This document shows, in pieces, positions 29,917 to 40,136 of a stretch of 64,000 nt of DNA. Below the pieces are notes generated by a model. The model searched no databases, was not told where the DNA came from, and saw nothing but the letters and a program-made list of their open reading frames with translations. Each line of letters starts with the position of its first letter. Positions within the stretch are counted from its first letter, which is position 1. The position numbers were made by a program, and so were the translations under genes. The stretch is from Shinisaurus crocodilurus. Lineage: Eukaryota > Chordata > Lepidosauria > Squamata > Shinisauridae. The stretch covers positions 287,852,971-287,916,970 of the forward strand of contig CM037878.1 in assembly GCA_021292165.1 (NCBI GenBank), read 5' to 3'.

Positions 29917-30310
29917 TAATTAATTCTTTTATTTGAGAACATTAAAACAAACATTGCAGAACACACAACAAAGAACAGACTAAAGTAAAATGAACTTCTG
30001 ATCTTCTCCACAGCAAATATAAGTAACAATAGTTACTTTTACTGCATAGAGACAAACAAACAAACAAACAAACAAAAAAAACACCTCACTTTTTTTTTCT
30101 AGTGTCCCAACATTTTTCTTCTAGTTCATACCAATCTTTATTTTTCCTACATTCTACAAAAAGTATGTTAGAGGTTTCCATTTAACCCTAAACAATAATA
30201 TTAGCCCTTTTCTAAATCAACAAAATAACCCAGAAACATCTAACCCTCTCAGCCTAATCCACTGTCAATGGGGCTTCCTCTCAGGTATGCGCGCGCACGA
30301 TTGTAGCCTC
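29823..30310. mobile_element. MITE-like repeat split by a retroposed insertion
   Basis: GCAGTGCAATCCTACCCCAC and TTTACTCAAGACGTACGTCC on the left, AGGTATGCGCGCGCACGATT on the right, resemble the arms of a Harbinger-like MITE. The sequence AATGGGGCTTCCTCTC occurs at both edges of the intervening 29888-30266 insert, as a 16-bp target duplication. Confidence 0.55.
29888..30266 (-). mobile_element. Retroposed insertion, LINE-like
   Basis: About 380 bp beginning with a CT run and flanked by the 16-bp duplication AATGGGGCTTCCTCTC. Such long duplications suggest target-primed reverse transcription. Interior is AT-rich with an ACAAACAAACAAAC tract; source family not identified. Confidence 0.5.
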
Positions 30311-30371
30311 AGCCTCATCATCTGCCCTGCCTCAGTGCTCAGAGGTTTCTGTATACCAAACAGCAACTTAC

Positions 30372-30431
30372 CTTGTGGATCCAGTGCAGGTTCATTTGCT
30401 GTCCTACCGCTATGTGACATAGTGCTAAAAT
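30372..30431 (-). CDS. GDPD5: GDPD5 exon: end of membrane span 2 and following loop
   Basis: A 60-bp, phase 0-0 exon encoding ILALCHIAVGQQMNLHWIHK, essentially the GDPD5 segment at about residues 106-125. The acceptor is TTTCAG (30432 upward) and the donor is GTAAGT from 30371. The CHIAVGQQMNLHW motif is characteristic of GDPD5; GDPD4 shares only the LHWIHK part. It completes the second hydrophobic span begun in the exon at 35148-35240. Confidence 0.93.
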
Positions 30432-30574
30432 CTGAAAGATGGGGAAAGCCGGTTAGACTGGCTGGTACGTACACCAACTGCAAGAGAGCACACATTGGAA
30501 GAGGGCACACTCCTCAAATAAAGGCGGAAGCAAAATGGATCGTGGCCCTTTAGTAATATGGCTTGGTTGTAAAC

Positions 30575-30800
30575 CTAAGAGCAAACCTGCTGGAGCAGAC
30601 CAAAGGTCCACCTCATTCTGTACATCCCGTTTCCCACAGTGGCCAACGAGGTGCCTCTACAACCCACCCACCCCCAAGCAGGGCAGGAAGGCTATAGCCC
30701 TCTCCTGGTGCTTGCGCCCAGCATCGGGTATCCAGGTGTCTGCTGACTATTTGCTATCATGTTCAATAGCCATTGATAGATCAAGCCCCTTTATAAACCA
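30575..30800 (-). mobile_element. CR1 LINE 3-prime UTR fragment, diverged
   Basis: AACCTGCTGGAGCAGACCAA, CCCACAGTGGCCAACGAGG, CCCCCAAGCAGGGCAGGAAG: the reverse complement of CR1 UTR sequence like 40150-40260. Confidence 0.65.
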
Positions 30801-31109
30801 AACTACTGCCAAACCATAAGGGGGCCACACAGAAAGAATGTTTCTAAACCTTGATTATTTTATAGCATTTTGTTTCATTATATTTAATGTTCAACCTGTT
30901 TTTATTTTATTTTATACTTCATGTATATTATGTATTGTGATGTATTGTGATGGCCATTGGCTATAAACAATAAAATTCTGAGATAGAGATCAAGCCTCTG
31001 GGAAGAGCTTTTGCAGGCGAGGGGTAACTTTGCAAGATTGCTGTATAAGTCACCAGAACAAAACAAAACAAATGACCACCAGTAGCACATCCAGTTTAGA
31101 AATTTTATA

Positions 31110-31190
31110 AATTTTTTTAAAAATTTAAATTTAAATTTAAAATGTATAGATTTAAATTTTAAATACACACACACACACACACACACAGAT
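31110..31190. repeat. AT-rich tract and CA microsatellite
   Basis: TTTAAATTTAAATTTAAA at 31122-31140 followed by about 12 CA units at 31164-31188. Confidence 0.9.
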
Positions 31191-31671
31191 TTTAAAATGT
31201 GAAACGTTTCAGTATAAAACACCAGCTTCAGTCACAAATAAGAGCATGCTGCAATGCCACTTATAAGCTGAGCCACAACCAATCAGGAACGGGCCAAACA
31301 ATCAGCGCCTTTACTGTTGGTCATTTCTTTTGTTCTGGAGCGCTGTATCATGCGCATCTCATCGCCTATATATCAGTTGATTCTAAGTCACCAGATTCTG
31401 CACATTCCATTGAACCCCCCTCCCAAACCCAACTATCCAAAATGGCCCTCAAGGATGGGCAACAGGGGTACTTGCATCAAGGTACAGGGGTAGTTTCGGC
31501 ACCCATACGAATTACGTGGCTGGATCAGACAAAAGGTTAATCAAGACCAGCATTCAGTTCCAGGAGTGTTCAGTCCAATGCTTTTGGGAGCTCACATACA
31601 CAGCATGGAACAGTGAGGGCCACCTCCTGATGGTTTACCCTTAAAGGTGGCCTAGAAATAATTTTAAATGA

Positions 31672-31673
<2 letters not shown>

Positions 31674-31710
<37 letters not shown>
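31674..31710. repeat. CA microsatellite
   Basis: About 18 uninterrupted CA units. Confidence 0.95.
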
Positions 31711-31759
31711 CACTGATCCTGAATGATACCCATCATGAGGGTCACTGAATGGCTTAGAC

Positions 31760-31851
31760 CAGTGTTCTCCAACCTTGGGTCCTACGCTGGCTGGGGCATG
31801 CTGGGAGTTGTAGGCCAAAAACATCTGGGGACCCAAGGTTGCAGAACACTG
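31760..31851. mobile_element. hAT MITE, internally deleted
   Basis: 92 bp CAGTGTTCTCCAACCTTGGG to GGTTGCAGAACACTG with exact 8-bp flanking repeats GCTTAGAC (31752-31759, 31852-31859). The left inner arm is deleted. Confidence 0.9.
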
Positions 31852-31889
31852 GCTTAGACCACTGATAGGCAGACTTTGGACTTGCGTGG

Positions 31890-32560
31890 CAGGAATGGGC
31901 AACTTGTGGCCCGCCAGATGTTTTTGGCCTACATCTCTCAGCATCCTGCATCACTGGCTATGCTGGTTAGGGCTGATGGGAGTTGTATTTCAAAACATCT
32001 GGAGGCAGGACCGGTGCAGGGCAATTTGGCGCCCTAGGCAAAATAATTTCGCGGGGGGTCCTCTCGTGCCGTGGGGGGGCTCCGGAGCAAAGTAGCCCTG
32101 CTTTGCAAACCACCACCCCTGCAGCCGCCGGATCCCCCCCCGCCACCCACCTGCAGCCGCCGGACCCCCCCGCCACCTACCTTCCCCCCCCCGCCACCTA
32201 CCTTCCCACCCACCCACCCTGGCCGCCACCTCCTCCTCCTCCGAGCCTGCCTCCCCATCTGCTGGTCCTGGCGCGGAGGAAGCAACGCGACGGGACCCCC
32301 GCGCTCTGTTTTTGGCCGGGAAAACCAGGGCAACAGGGCTGTTTAAGCCCTGTTGCTCTGGTTCCTCCTGCCAAAACAGAGCGCGGGCGGGGCTCCGGCA
32401 GCGGCACGGAGAAGGTAGGTGGCAGGGAGGGGTCCGGAGGCTGCGGGAGGGGCGGCGCAGCGTTTCTGCGCCCTCTCCAGCCACGCGCCCTAGGCAACCG
32501 CCTAGTTTGCCTAGCAGTAGCGCCGGTCCTGTCTGGAGGGCCACAGGTTGCCCACCCCTG
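31890..32560. mobile_element. hAT MITE (GGGGTGGGCAAC family) hosting a hAT insertion
   Basis: Left arm CAGGAATGGGCAACTTGTGG, centre CATCACTGGCTATGCTGG, and right arm (after the insertion) GGGCCACAGGTTGCCCACCC. The element at 32006-32531 splits the right arm. Confidence 0.82.
32006..32531. mobile_element. GC-rich non-autonomous hAT element
   Basis: CAGGACCGGTGCAGGGCAA to TAGCAGTAGCGCCGGTCCTG, with perfect 8-bp flanking repeats TCTGGAGG (31998-32005, 32532-32539). Subterminal GGCGCCCTAGGCAAA and GCGCCCTAGGCAACC. The interior is CpG- and CCACC-rich and palindromic around TTTAAGCCCTGTTGC. Long open frames here are composition artefacts. Confidence 0.9.
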
Positions 32561-33930
32561 ACTTATGAGATCCACTTTGTTTTTTTCTGTCTCGAACCTA
32601 AAGCGATGTAAAATTTCCAGAAATGTTGAAGCCCTGGAGAAAAGGCTGGGTTTCTTCAGGGGGGAAATGGCTATTTGGGGGGGGACGGACTGAAAAATAT
32701 GCAATACTTCTTCTTCTTAAGTGCCCTTTACAGTTCTAAAGTCACTTTGTTACTTTTAGGAACATAAAATGCATTATGTCCAACTTAATGTTATGAGCAA
32801 ACCATCATGTCTGGTGTGCTAAATTTAAAAATATAATTGATTCAGACAACAATGATGAATTTACTAATTGAATTGAATTTTAACATGTTCGTAATTTTTG
32901 TGACAAATGGAGCTACAAGCTGTTGAACCCTAAGGAATTTAGCATCTCTTAGTTTTTGCCGGTTTATGAGAAGCAGGCAAAAAGCTGAAAACAGAAGAAC
33001 CCATCGGCAGCATAGTAAGACAAAGAACAGTATTATGCACTCTGAAATTTGTCTTCTTGACAGTGTCAAACAGACACAGAAAGCACTCATTTTCAGAAAG
33101 AGATGGAAAAAGGGGGAAGAAAAACCCAAGACACATTTCACAATCCAAAACGTTTCAAATTGGGGGGGGGACAAAATAAGTCCGGGGGGGGAGGGGAGAT
33201 TCTCCCCCCCCCCCAGGGCTTTCTCTAATAATTTATCTCTAATAAAACCTCAAAGTTGACCAACCAGAATCAGGTGCAAATTTCTGGGGGGTTGGGAAGC
33301 AATTTACTGGGGGAGGGGGAGGAAAATTATTGGGGGGGGGGCAAAGCCAGATACAAAATGGTAGCTTAGAGAGCAGATCCAGTTACCATCTTGACCCCCC
33401 CCCCTATGAGCCTGCATATGCAAGTACAAATCCACAGATGAGGAATTTGAACACAAACCTCTAAGACTGCCCAGCTGAAGCTTGCACAAAGCCCTGGGCA
33501 AAAGCAAGCAATTCCTACTCCTATTTTGCAGGCGAGGAACCCCCGGGGGCTGACAGATGAGTGACAAGTATTCAAGAAAAGCCATGGCAGAGAATTCTAT
33601 TTTTTTTTTCATTCTATTTTTCACTTGCTCTTGGTAAACAACTGTGAGAGCCAGCAGCCCTTGGCGATCTACTGCAAATCAACCAGACATCTCGCAAGAG
33701 ATCCCCATCTGCCTTCTGCCTACCCTGCCCAAGGCTGCATTGCTTCTAGGGTGACAGGGACTTGATGGAAGACTAGAGTGGACGAAGGAAAAGAAACTCT
33801 GACAGAGGCACTGTTGCTATTCAGCCAAAGAGGCCTTTGACACGAAGTGAGTGGCTGAGCACCATCGTCCGGGGAGAGCTCTGTTGCTGCTCTCGCTGGG
33901 GAAGGCAGGGTTAGAGCTCTATGCCCATGT
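32561..33930. other. Intron sequence without recognised features
   Basis: Contains several G or C tracts (33164, 33186, 33202, 33332, 33395). Minus-strand frames at 32842-33174 and 33304-33624 have no recognised domain. Confidence 0.45.
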
Positions 33931-33934
33931 CAGG

Positions 33935-34050
33935 GGTGGGCAACCTTGGTTCCGCTGAGGGCTGCACTCCCTTGTGGGTCATCTGTTGGGGGCCGCATGT
34001 CGGCGTGAGCAGGGCCAAACTCTGGCCAGGGCCAGAGACCAAAGTGAGCG
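33935..34050 (+). mobile_element. hAT MITE or hAT end fragment
   Basis: CAGGGGTGGGCAACCTTGGT terminus at 33931 with GGGCCGCATGTCGGCGTGAG; the second end is not found. Confidence 0.5.
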
Positions 34051-34324
34051 GCTCACCCCCTTTTCAATGACCCAGTTCGCGCAATCAAAATAAACCACAG
34101 TGGCTTGTTTTAATCTCTGGCAGCGTGCCAGGGATTAAAACAACATGCCGTGGGTTATTTGAGGGTTGTTTCCCTGTCAGACAAGCCACGCCGCCTGGGT
34201 TCGGAGGACACGACAAGCCGCAGCCGGGCGGGTAAATTAGGCCAATGGGGCCCGGCACATGCCAGCACACGCTGGAGATCAAAACAAGCCCCCACGGCTT
34301 ATTTAATGTGTCTTATTTAAGCCA

Positions 34325-34545
34325 GAGTGGCTTTTTATTTTATTTTTTATTTATTATATTTATCAGTCGCCCATCTGGCCGGTCACCCGGCCACCCTGGG
34401 CGATGTACAACCAAAATACAACAAAACAACACAATAAAATATAACAATTAAAACAATACAAAAAATTCTCATTAAAAACCTAACCCACCCCATATTCCCG
34501 CCTGAACAGCCATGTTTTTAATGCACGGCGGAAGCTCATCACGGT
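34325..34545 (-). mobile_element. L2-like LINE 3-prime tail
   Basis: Minus strand: ACATGGCTGTTCAGGCGGG, then GTACATCGCCCAGGGTGGCC and AATAAATAAAA. Matches the tail of 41225-41760. Confidence 0.72.
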
Positions 34546-34846
34546 GGCTTGCTTGATTGTGCGAACTGGCCCTTTTTTCTCATTCTGCCACCCGCTTTGC
34601 TCTCTCTCCTTCTTGCTTCCCATGTAGCAGGCTGCCAGAGAACGGTCAATCCGCTCTTGCCAGAGGCCTGAACTGACCGAACGCAGGAGGCTCGTGAAAT
34701 TAGGCTGGCACCTGGCCTGTCTCTCTGCTCATGCAGACGGGGAGTCACGGGGCAGAGCCAATGTGGCCAGCCTTTCCATTTTTGCGCAGTTCAAGTCCCC
34801 ATTAAACAAAACAAAACAAAACAAAAACCCTGCTTACTGTCTAGGG

Positions 34847-34981
34847 CAATGTTCTCCAGCCTTGGGTCCCCAGATGTTTTTGGCCTACAACTCCCAGCAT
34901 GCCCCAGCCAGCATAGCTGGCTGGGGCATGCTGGGAGTTGTAGGCCAAAAACATCTGGGGACCCAAGGCTGGAGAACACTG
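34847..34981. mobile_element. Palindromic hAT MITE (TTCTCCAGCCTTGGG)
   Basis: 135-bp near-perfect palindrome with exact 8-bp flanking repeats GTCTAGGG (34839-34846, 34982-34989). Both arms share the derived CCAGCC/GGCTGG change, so arms were homogenised or inherited together. Confidence 0.92.
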
Positions 34982-35147
34982 GTCTAGGGCATTCAGTCCT
35001 CTCTACAGCCCTACAAGGGAGATGACCAGACCAGAGCGTGAGCCACAGCGCTCCCTGTCTAGAGAGCAAATGCAACGTAACACCTCGATGCTCAGCGAGA
35101 AACATTTTGTCGGGATTTTACGGGGTGTGTTAAAAAAAAAAACTTAC

Positions 35148-35240
35148 CAATAAAGCTGTGATATATGTGAAGCCAGCAGCAGTTGTAACAAGTATTGGAA
35201 TGGACCAGTCACTCCAATATCCCATTCTATTATATAAAAC
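35148..35240 (-). CDS. GDPD5: GDPD5 exon: second transmembrane segment, one base short
   Basis: 93 bp with a clear polypyrimidine tract and CAG acceptor (35241-35243), and donor GTAAGT from 35147. The main frame reads LYNRMGYWSDW then IPILVTTAAGFTYITALL, matching GDPD5 residues about 76-105. The previous exon ends in phase 2, so this one must supply one base and then whole codons, which needs 94 bp. The visible exon has 93. The deficit falls at a TTTT run right after the acceptor. One extra T there would give Trp-Phe-Leu-Tyr-Asn, close to the mammalian Trp-Tyr-Leu-Tyr-Asn. Either the assembly dropped a homopolymer base or the gene carries a frameshift. Confidence 0.88.
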
Positions 35241-35519
35241 CTGAAGGATCAGAAGAGGGAATGAAAAGAGATATTAGACGCAGGCACTGAGTGTCACTGA
35301 AGATCTGCTAGGCCAGACTGAGGGTTAAAGCCCTTTTCTCAAAAGACGAAGGGCAGAAATGGAATGTGTGACAAGAATAAAATACAGCTGGTGCACCTTG
35401 AGCCTCCGCTAGGACGACGAAACCCAGGGTACCACAGGCATCTCCACTGTGTGAGGGCTACACAGAGGCCGTGGAGGGCTGCATATCTACGGATGCACGG
35501 ATGCTGGGAAGTTCAGCTC

Positions 35520-36100
35520 GTTTGAGGTCGACAGACTTCTTGCTCACTTGCAATCCGATGAGTGGAAGCGGGCCGAAGCGGGTTTTCCCTGCGCACTTCC
35601 ATCTCTAAGACAGGCCGTGGTTTGCGCATCTTTTTTTAAACGCTAAAGAAATTTGCACAAGTTGCACTATTTGCGCAAATCGTGTCACGCAATTTGCGCA
35701 ACTTCATGCAACTCGCACAGATCACGGTATTTTGCGTGTTTTTTGCACACACCAGCACCCAAAAGGCACGTGGATCCAGCTCGCTTTGCGTGAAATCGGC
35801 TGATTTGTGTGCAAATTAACTGTTTAACTGTTGTAAACCGCCCAGAGAGCTTCGGCTATTGGGCGGTATAAAAATGTATTAAATAAATAAATAAATAAAT
35901 AAATAAATTGTGTGATGACCACGTGCTTTTTGGGGGCCGATTTGCACAAACTGCATACATTTACGCATATTTCCTTAGCATCTCTTTTAATGCACAAACC
36001 GCGGCCTGTCTTACAGACGGAAGTGCGCAAGCTGGCTCGACTTGCACCATAGCGAGTCGCCGCCAGCGCAGAGCTGGCAAACCAGAATCTGGGGGGCTGA
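35520..36100. mobile_element. Long foldback element with GCGCAAAT-rich arms, hosting an L2 tail
   Basis: GCACTTCCATCTCTAAGACA at 35594 pairs with TGTCTTACAGACGGAAGTGC at 36008. AAGAAATTTGCACAAG and CACGTGGATCCAG-type segments pair with complements near 35980 and 35920. The centre is interrupted by the L2-like tail at 35818-35907. Confidence 0.7.
35818..35907 (+). mobile_element. L2-like LINE 3-prime tail
   Basis: TTGTAAACCGCCCAGAGAGC, TATTGGGCGGTATAAAAATG and AAATAAATAAATAAATAAA. Inserted at the centre of the foldback element. Confidence 0.78.
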
Positions 36101-36424
36101 ATAATGAAAACCCGTAGGATTTTCACCCCCCATCGGATTCCTCACACATCCCTATGCATATCCGCTCTGGACTTTAGTCTGAACTTTAAAGGAACTATCC
36201 GTGGTGCTGAACCCTACCCTCAAAATAAGCTCAGCACCATGGGTAGCACCTTAAAATTTCAGAGTATAATCTGGAGTGGATACACAGCCCCGCTGGCATT
36301 GAAGCCACCAGCCCTCACTGATTACTGGTAGCCCATGGGTAGCCTTTTCCTCCATGAATCTGCCACCCCTCTTGCTGCAAGGGGCAAGAACCAATGGGTG
36401 AAAATGGAAGGGGAGCAGGTTTCA

Positions 36425-36720
36425 GCTAAATGTTAGGAGGAGAAGGCGATCAGTGGCTACTAGCCCTGAAGGCGATATATTATCTCCAGAACAAGGCCTG
36501 TGGCTCACGCTGGCTCAGCTTGTCTGGGCGTGGAAAGTTAAGCAGGGTCAGGCCTGGTTATGACTTGGATGGGAGACCCCTCCTCTAGTTTCCTGCATTG
36601 AGCAGGGGGTTGGACTCGATGGCCTCGAAGGCTCCTTCCAACTCTATGATCTATGAAATCTATGAATCAGAGGCAGGACACCTCTGAATCCCAGTCTGGC
36701 CGACTGCCTGCTAGCCTGTG
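36425..36720 (+). mobile_element. CR1 3-prime UTR split by a 5S SINE
   Basis: GGCGATCAGTGGCTACTAGC and ATATTATCTCCAG up to about 36489, resuming at 36664 with TCAGAGGCAGGACACCTC. The 5S SINE lies between them. Confidence 0.68.
36490..36663 (+). mobile_element. 5S-rRNA-derived SINE with CR1-like tail
   Basis: AAGGCCTGTGGCTCACGCTG, GAAAGTTAAGCAGGGTCAGG, TTGGATGGGAGACC, CR1 tail and ATCTATGAAATCTATGAA end. Full length. Confidence 0.9.
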
Positions 36721-37087
36721 CGTCGTCGTCGTGGGGCCCAGAGACTCCCGAGTGAGTCGAGGGAGGGGGAGAAGCTTCTCCTCTGGGAAAAAAAGACCCC
36801 TTCCCTCGTGTGCGCGGGGACCTGACTGGGAGCTGTCTGTGGCGGTAGGTTCTTCCTCCCGCTTCTGGGTCCATTTCTTGCTGCTGCTTTCTAATTTCTT
36901 CTTTCTTTTGTAAGACGTGCTCCGCGGAGCGGGAAAAGGTCTGCCTCCCACCGTGAGGCAGGAGGAACAACAGTAGCATTTGGGGAGGCCCCGCCCCCTC
37001 CAGGAAGTTCAGAACAAGGTCTGCCTTCCCAGCCCCGGAGGCGGGGCTTCCCCATCACTAGCTGGCCTCCTACACTCGAAGGAGAAG

Positions 37088-37995
37088 GCATGTGGCTCAC
37101 GCCAGGGATGTTGAAGAGTCCTTGGTCTCGAGTCACGAGTCGAGTCACGAGTCTTTGGACCCGAGTCTCGAGTCCGAGTCCGAGTCCTTGGTCCAAAATG
37201 GTGACTCATGAGTCACGAGTCACGAGTCACTCCCAAAGCAGACTCCATGAGTCCCTATTAAAATCAATGGGGTTTCCCCCCAACAAAATAAGGCTACTTC
37301 AGATGTGTGGCTTAAATAAATTCTAGGCACAAGTGTGCCTTTTTATTTCAAAACTCTGCAACTGATTTTGGGAAGAACAGACCAGGCAGACAAACCCAAA
37401 ATAACCAGACAGGCAGAGGAGGCAGGGAACCCCAAAGCAGGCAGGCAGAGGCCTTTGTCTTGGACAATTCAAACTGTGGAACTGGTTAAGAAGGGACCAG
37501 GCAGGCAGAGGAGGCTGGGAACCCCAAACAGGCAGGCAGAGGCAGCCAAACCCAAAATGTCTGACCCTAACCCTAACCCCCCACAACAACACATCAGTCA
37601 AAATAAATCTCAACACATCGTTGGGGCTGTGCTCCTGGTAGCCGTCCATAGTGGCCGAGCAGCGGCGCACCTCGCTTCCATGCGCTCTTCACCTGTGATC
37701 GCGCTCCTTCTGGCACAGCCAGAAGACTCGTCAACAGCCCAGGGATGTTGACGAGTCCTTGGTCTCGAGTCCCGAGTCGAGTCTCGAGTCCCCTTAAAAA
37801 TATTGGGACTCGAGTCAGAGGGGGGACTCAGTCCGACTCACGAGTCGAGTCCTCAAGTCCGAGTCCCCATCCCTGGCTCATGCTGGCTCAGCTTGTCTGA
37901 GCGTGGAAAGCTAAGCAGGGTCAGGCCTGGTTGTTACTTGGATGGGAGACCCCTCCTCTAGTTTCCTGCATTGAGCAGGGGGTTGGACTCGAGGT
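37088..37995 (+). mobile_element. 5S-derived SINE split by a hAT element
   Basis: The head GCATGTGGCTCACGC ends at 37102; it resumes at 37876 with GCTCATGCTGGCTCAGC and continues to GGGGGTTGGACTCGAG. The CR1 tail is truncated. Confidence 0.85.
37103..37875. mobile_element. Non-autonomous hAT, GAGTC-rich family (773 bp)
   Basis: CAGGGATGTTGAAGAGTCC to GAGTCCCCATCCCTG, flanked by GCTCACGC and GCTCATGC (8-bp duplication with one change). Interior has CAGGCAGGCAGAGG tandem units (37380-37550) and minus-strand remnants of the transposase region (CSATMDGYQEHSPNDVLRF). Confidence 0.88.
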
Positions 37996-37999
37996 GAGA

Positions 38000-38860
38000 T
38001 GGACCCCTGGTTTGATCCAGCACTGGTCTCCTTATCTTCATACTCGGCTCTGTTCGGCATGGCAAATCAGGAGTCGAGCGTGCCTGCTCTGAACCTGGTC
38101 TAGCTGACTTTTCTTCCAATGTCAACATTAGGTACTTTTTACTTCTCAAAAGCATTCAGCCCCTTGAGCGTTTCACCATCACTCCTGTCCAATTAGTTGC
38201 GCATGCCGGTGACGGCGGCGAGAGCCGAGGCATTAACAAGAGAACCCAAAAAAAACCACGTACACCCAACCCTATTTGGTGCTGCAAGCAGTATTCCCCC
38301 CTCCCATCCCAGATGGGAAATGTCAAAATTTGCATTTAAATGGAGACACGCTTACTAATAAAGCTCAGTAAACCCAATGGTTAATTAAAAAAGAAAGAAG
38401 GAAGAAGGGGGAACGTCAATGAGCCACTGTACCAGGAGCAAAGAAAACCACCAAGGAACAGGTTGGGAAAAGTTAATCAAGACACCAGAAGCTGACAGGA
38501 AAGCAGAGTGTGCCGTGCTTTGATGAAGCCAATAAATTCCGGGCAGCAAGCCAGTCGCATGGGACGACCTGGCTGGGAGAGCACAGAGGCAGGGTAAAGG
38601 CAGATGATGTCACAGCACAGAGTCACGGCACTCACTAGTGAGGTCACGGGGTGACAAGGGTAGCAGTGGCACTCCCAAAACATGATCTTGAGCAGACATG
38701 TAGGCCCAGCCTGCAACAGTGCTTTTCTGTCTCGGTTTATGACGCAGTGTTACTATCCCTGTGGGAGAACACACATGTGGTTGCACGCCTCGTCCTCATG
38801 GACTTTGCAGGAAAGATCCCCAAGCAGAACAATGCTGGTGGAGAACGTACAAGCAAAAGT
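38000..38860. other. Intron sequence without recognised features
   Basis: About 860 bp with no recognisable exon or repeat family. Confidence 0.4.
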
Positions 38861-38861
38861 G

Positions 38862-39050
38862 ACCCTGGCTCAAATCTCAATTCAGCTACATGAACCCATC
38901 ACGCAGCCACAGGCCTGTGACTCGACCTCAGCCCCCGACTCCCGTCTGCGATACAGAAAAAATAAAGACCTACCTTTCAGGGTGATTGTGAGAATTACTG
39001 AGATTAACACATGCAAAGCACTTTGATTTCCAAAAGTATTATATGAATCA
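38862..39050 (+). mobile_element. MIR/CORE-like SINE, old
   Basis: CTGGCTCAAATCTCAATTC, TCAGGGTGATTGTGAGAATT and ACATGCAAAGCACTTTGATT resemble a MIR core and L2-type tail. Confidence 0.5.
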
Positions 39051-39284
39051 CAAACATTGTTAAGCAGAAGAGTCTTCTGGAAACTGCCCAGATTTAGATG
39101 CAACTTTTCTTTGTTCACGGACGCATCAAATGTTCCAGTCTTAATTTGCTGCATTTTTCTGTGCTTCTCAGTGATTCCGTTTGCCTACTCTAAGTTGTTT
39201 TCCTTTCCCAGTACATTCTTGTGGGATAAAGGGCAGCACATGGGGGAATTGGAGTTCTGCGGTAAAGCAAATCAGATACAGTGT

Positions 39285-39392
39285 GATGCCCTCCAGACGT
39301 GTTGGGACTACAACCCCTGGCCATGTTGGCTGGGCATGAATGGGAGTTGGAGTTCAACACATCTGGAGAGCGCCAGCTTGGGGAAGGTTGCC
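39285..39392. mobile_element. Palindromic hAT MITE, diverged
   Basis: TGCCCTCCAGACGTGTTGG, ACTACAACCCCTGGCC and the second arm TGGGAGTTGGAGTTCAACAC, GCTTGGGGAAGG. Confidence 0.65.
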
Positions 39393-39878
39393 TTAAGACA
39401 TCTCACAAAAGAATGGCCAAGCATGATGGAAGGTGTAATGTTCCTGGTGGGAGCAATGAAGCAAGCTCTGCTCTGTCCACATTTTACTCATGAAATTTTA
39501 CCTTGAATGTGGAATGTAACTTGCAGCCGATAAAACCACGTCAAACTGGCACAAACACGGAGCTTGTTGCACCTCCAGGATTTCAGGAAAATGCACGAGC
39601 GATTTTGATTAAAACATCTCTCCCGCAGACCTCGTAATTTCACACAAAACGGCAAACTGGGTAACATTCAGTGTTTAATCAATATTACTATTATCTTCCC
39701 CTGCTAATTTAGGATTTGAATGTGTCCTTTTATATGCTTTATAATTTTGTATTATATATTTTCTCTAGTTTCCCTTGATAAAGAGACACATCTCAAAACA
39801 CATTGGGAATAAAATAGGGAAGCAGCTGTCCATTTTGTACTGACGATTACCCTGCTTCACCTCCAACAGCATACCTAA

Positions 39879-40017
39879 ATCAGGGGTGGGCAACTTGGGG
39901 CCCTCCAGATGAGTTGGCCTTCAACTCCCATCAGCCCTAGCCTGCATAGACAATGGTGAGGGATCATGGGAGCTGTAGGCCAAAAGGTCTGGAGGGCCAG
40001 AAGTTGCCCACCCATGC
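39879..40017. mobile_element. Palindromic hAT MITE (GGGGTGGGCAAC family)
   Basis: CAGGGGTGGGCAACTTGGGG, CAACTCCCATCAGCCC, ATCATGGGAGCTGTAGGCC, AGAAGTTGCCCACCC. Confidence 0.8.
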
Positions 40018-40136
40018 CCCAAAGGCACCCATTTACTTTCTCCTGTGAATGGATGGGTGTAATTCTACTTCTGAGGAAAACAAACCACAGCATATCAGGG
40101 ACAAAGTTGCGACGGGTCCGACATTTGCCGACCATA

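Noticed and set aside
31990..32704. Long overlapping open frames on both strands (up to 192 aa), Pro/Gly/Arg-rich
   Set aside because: They lie inside a CpG-rich hAT element with target duplications; stop codons are rare because of base composition, and no domain is present.
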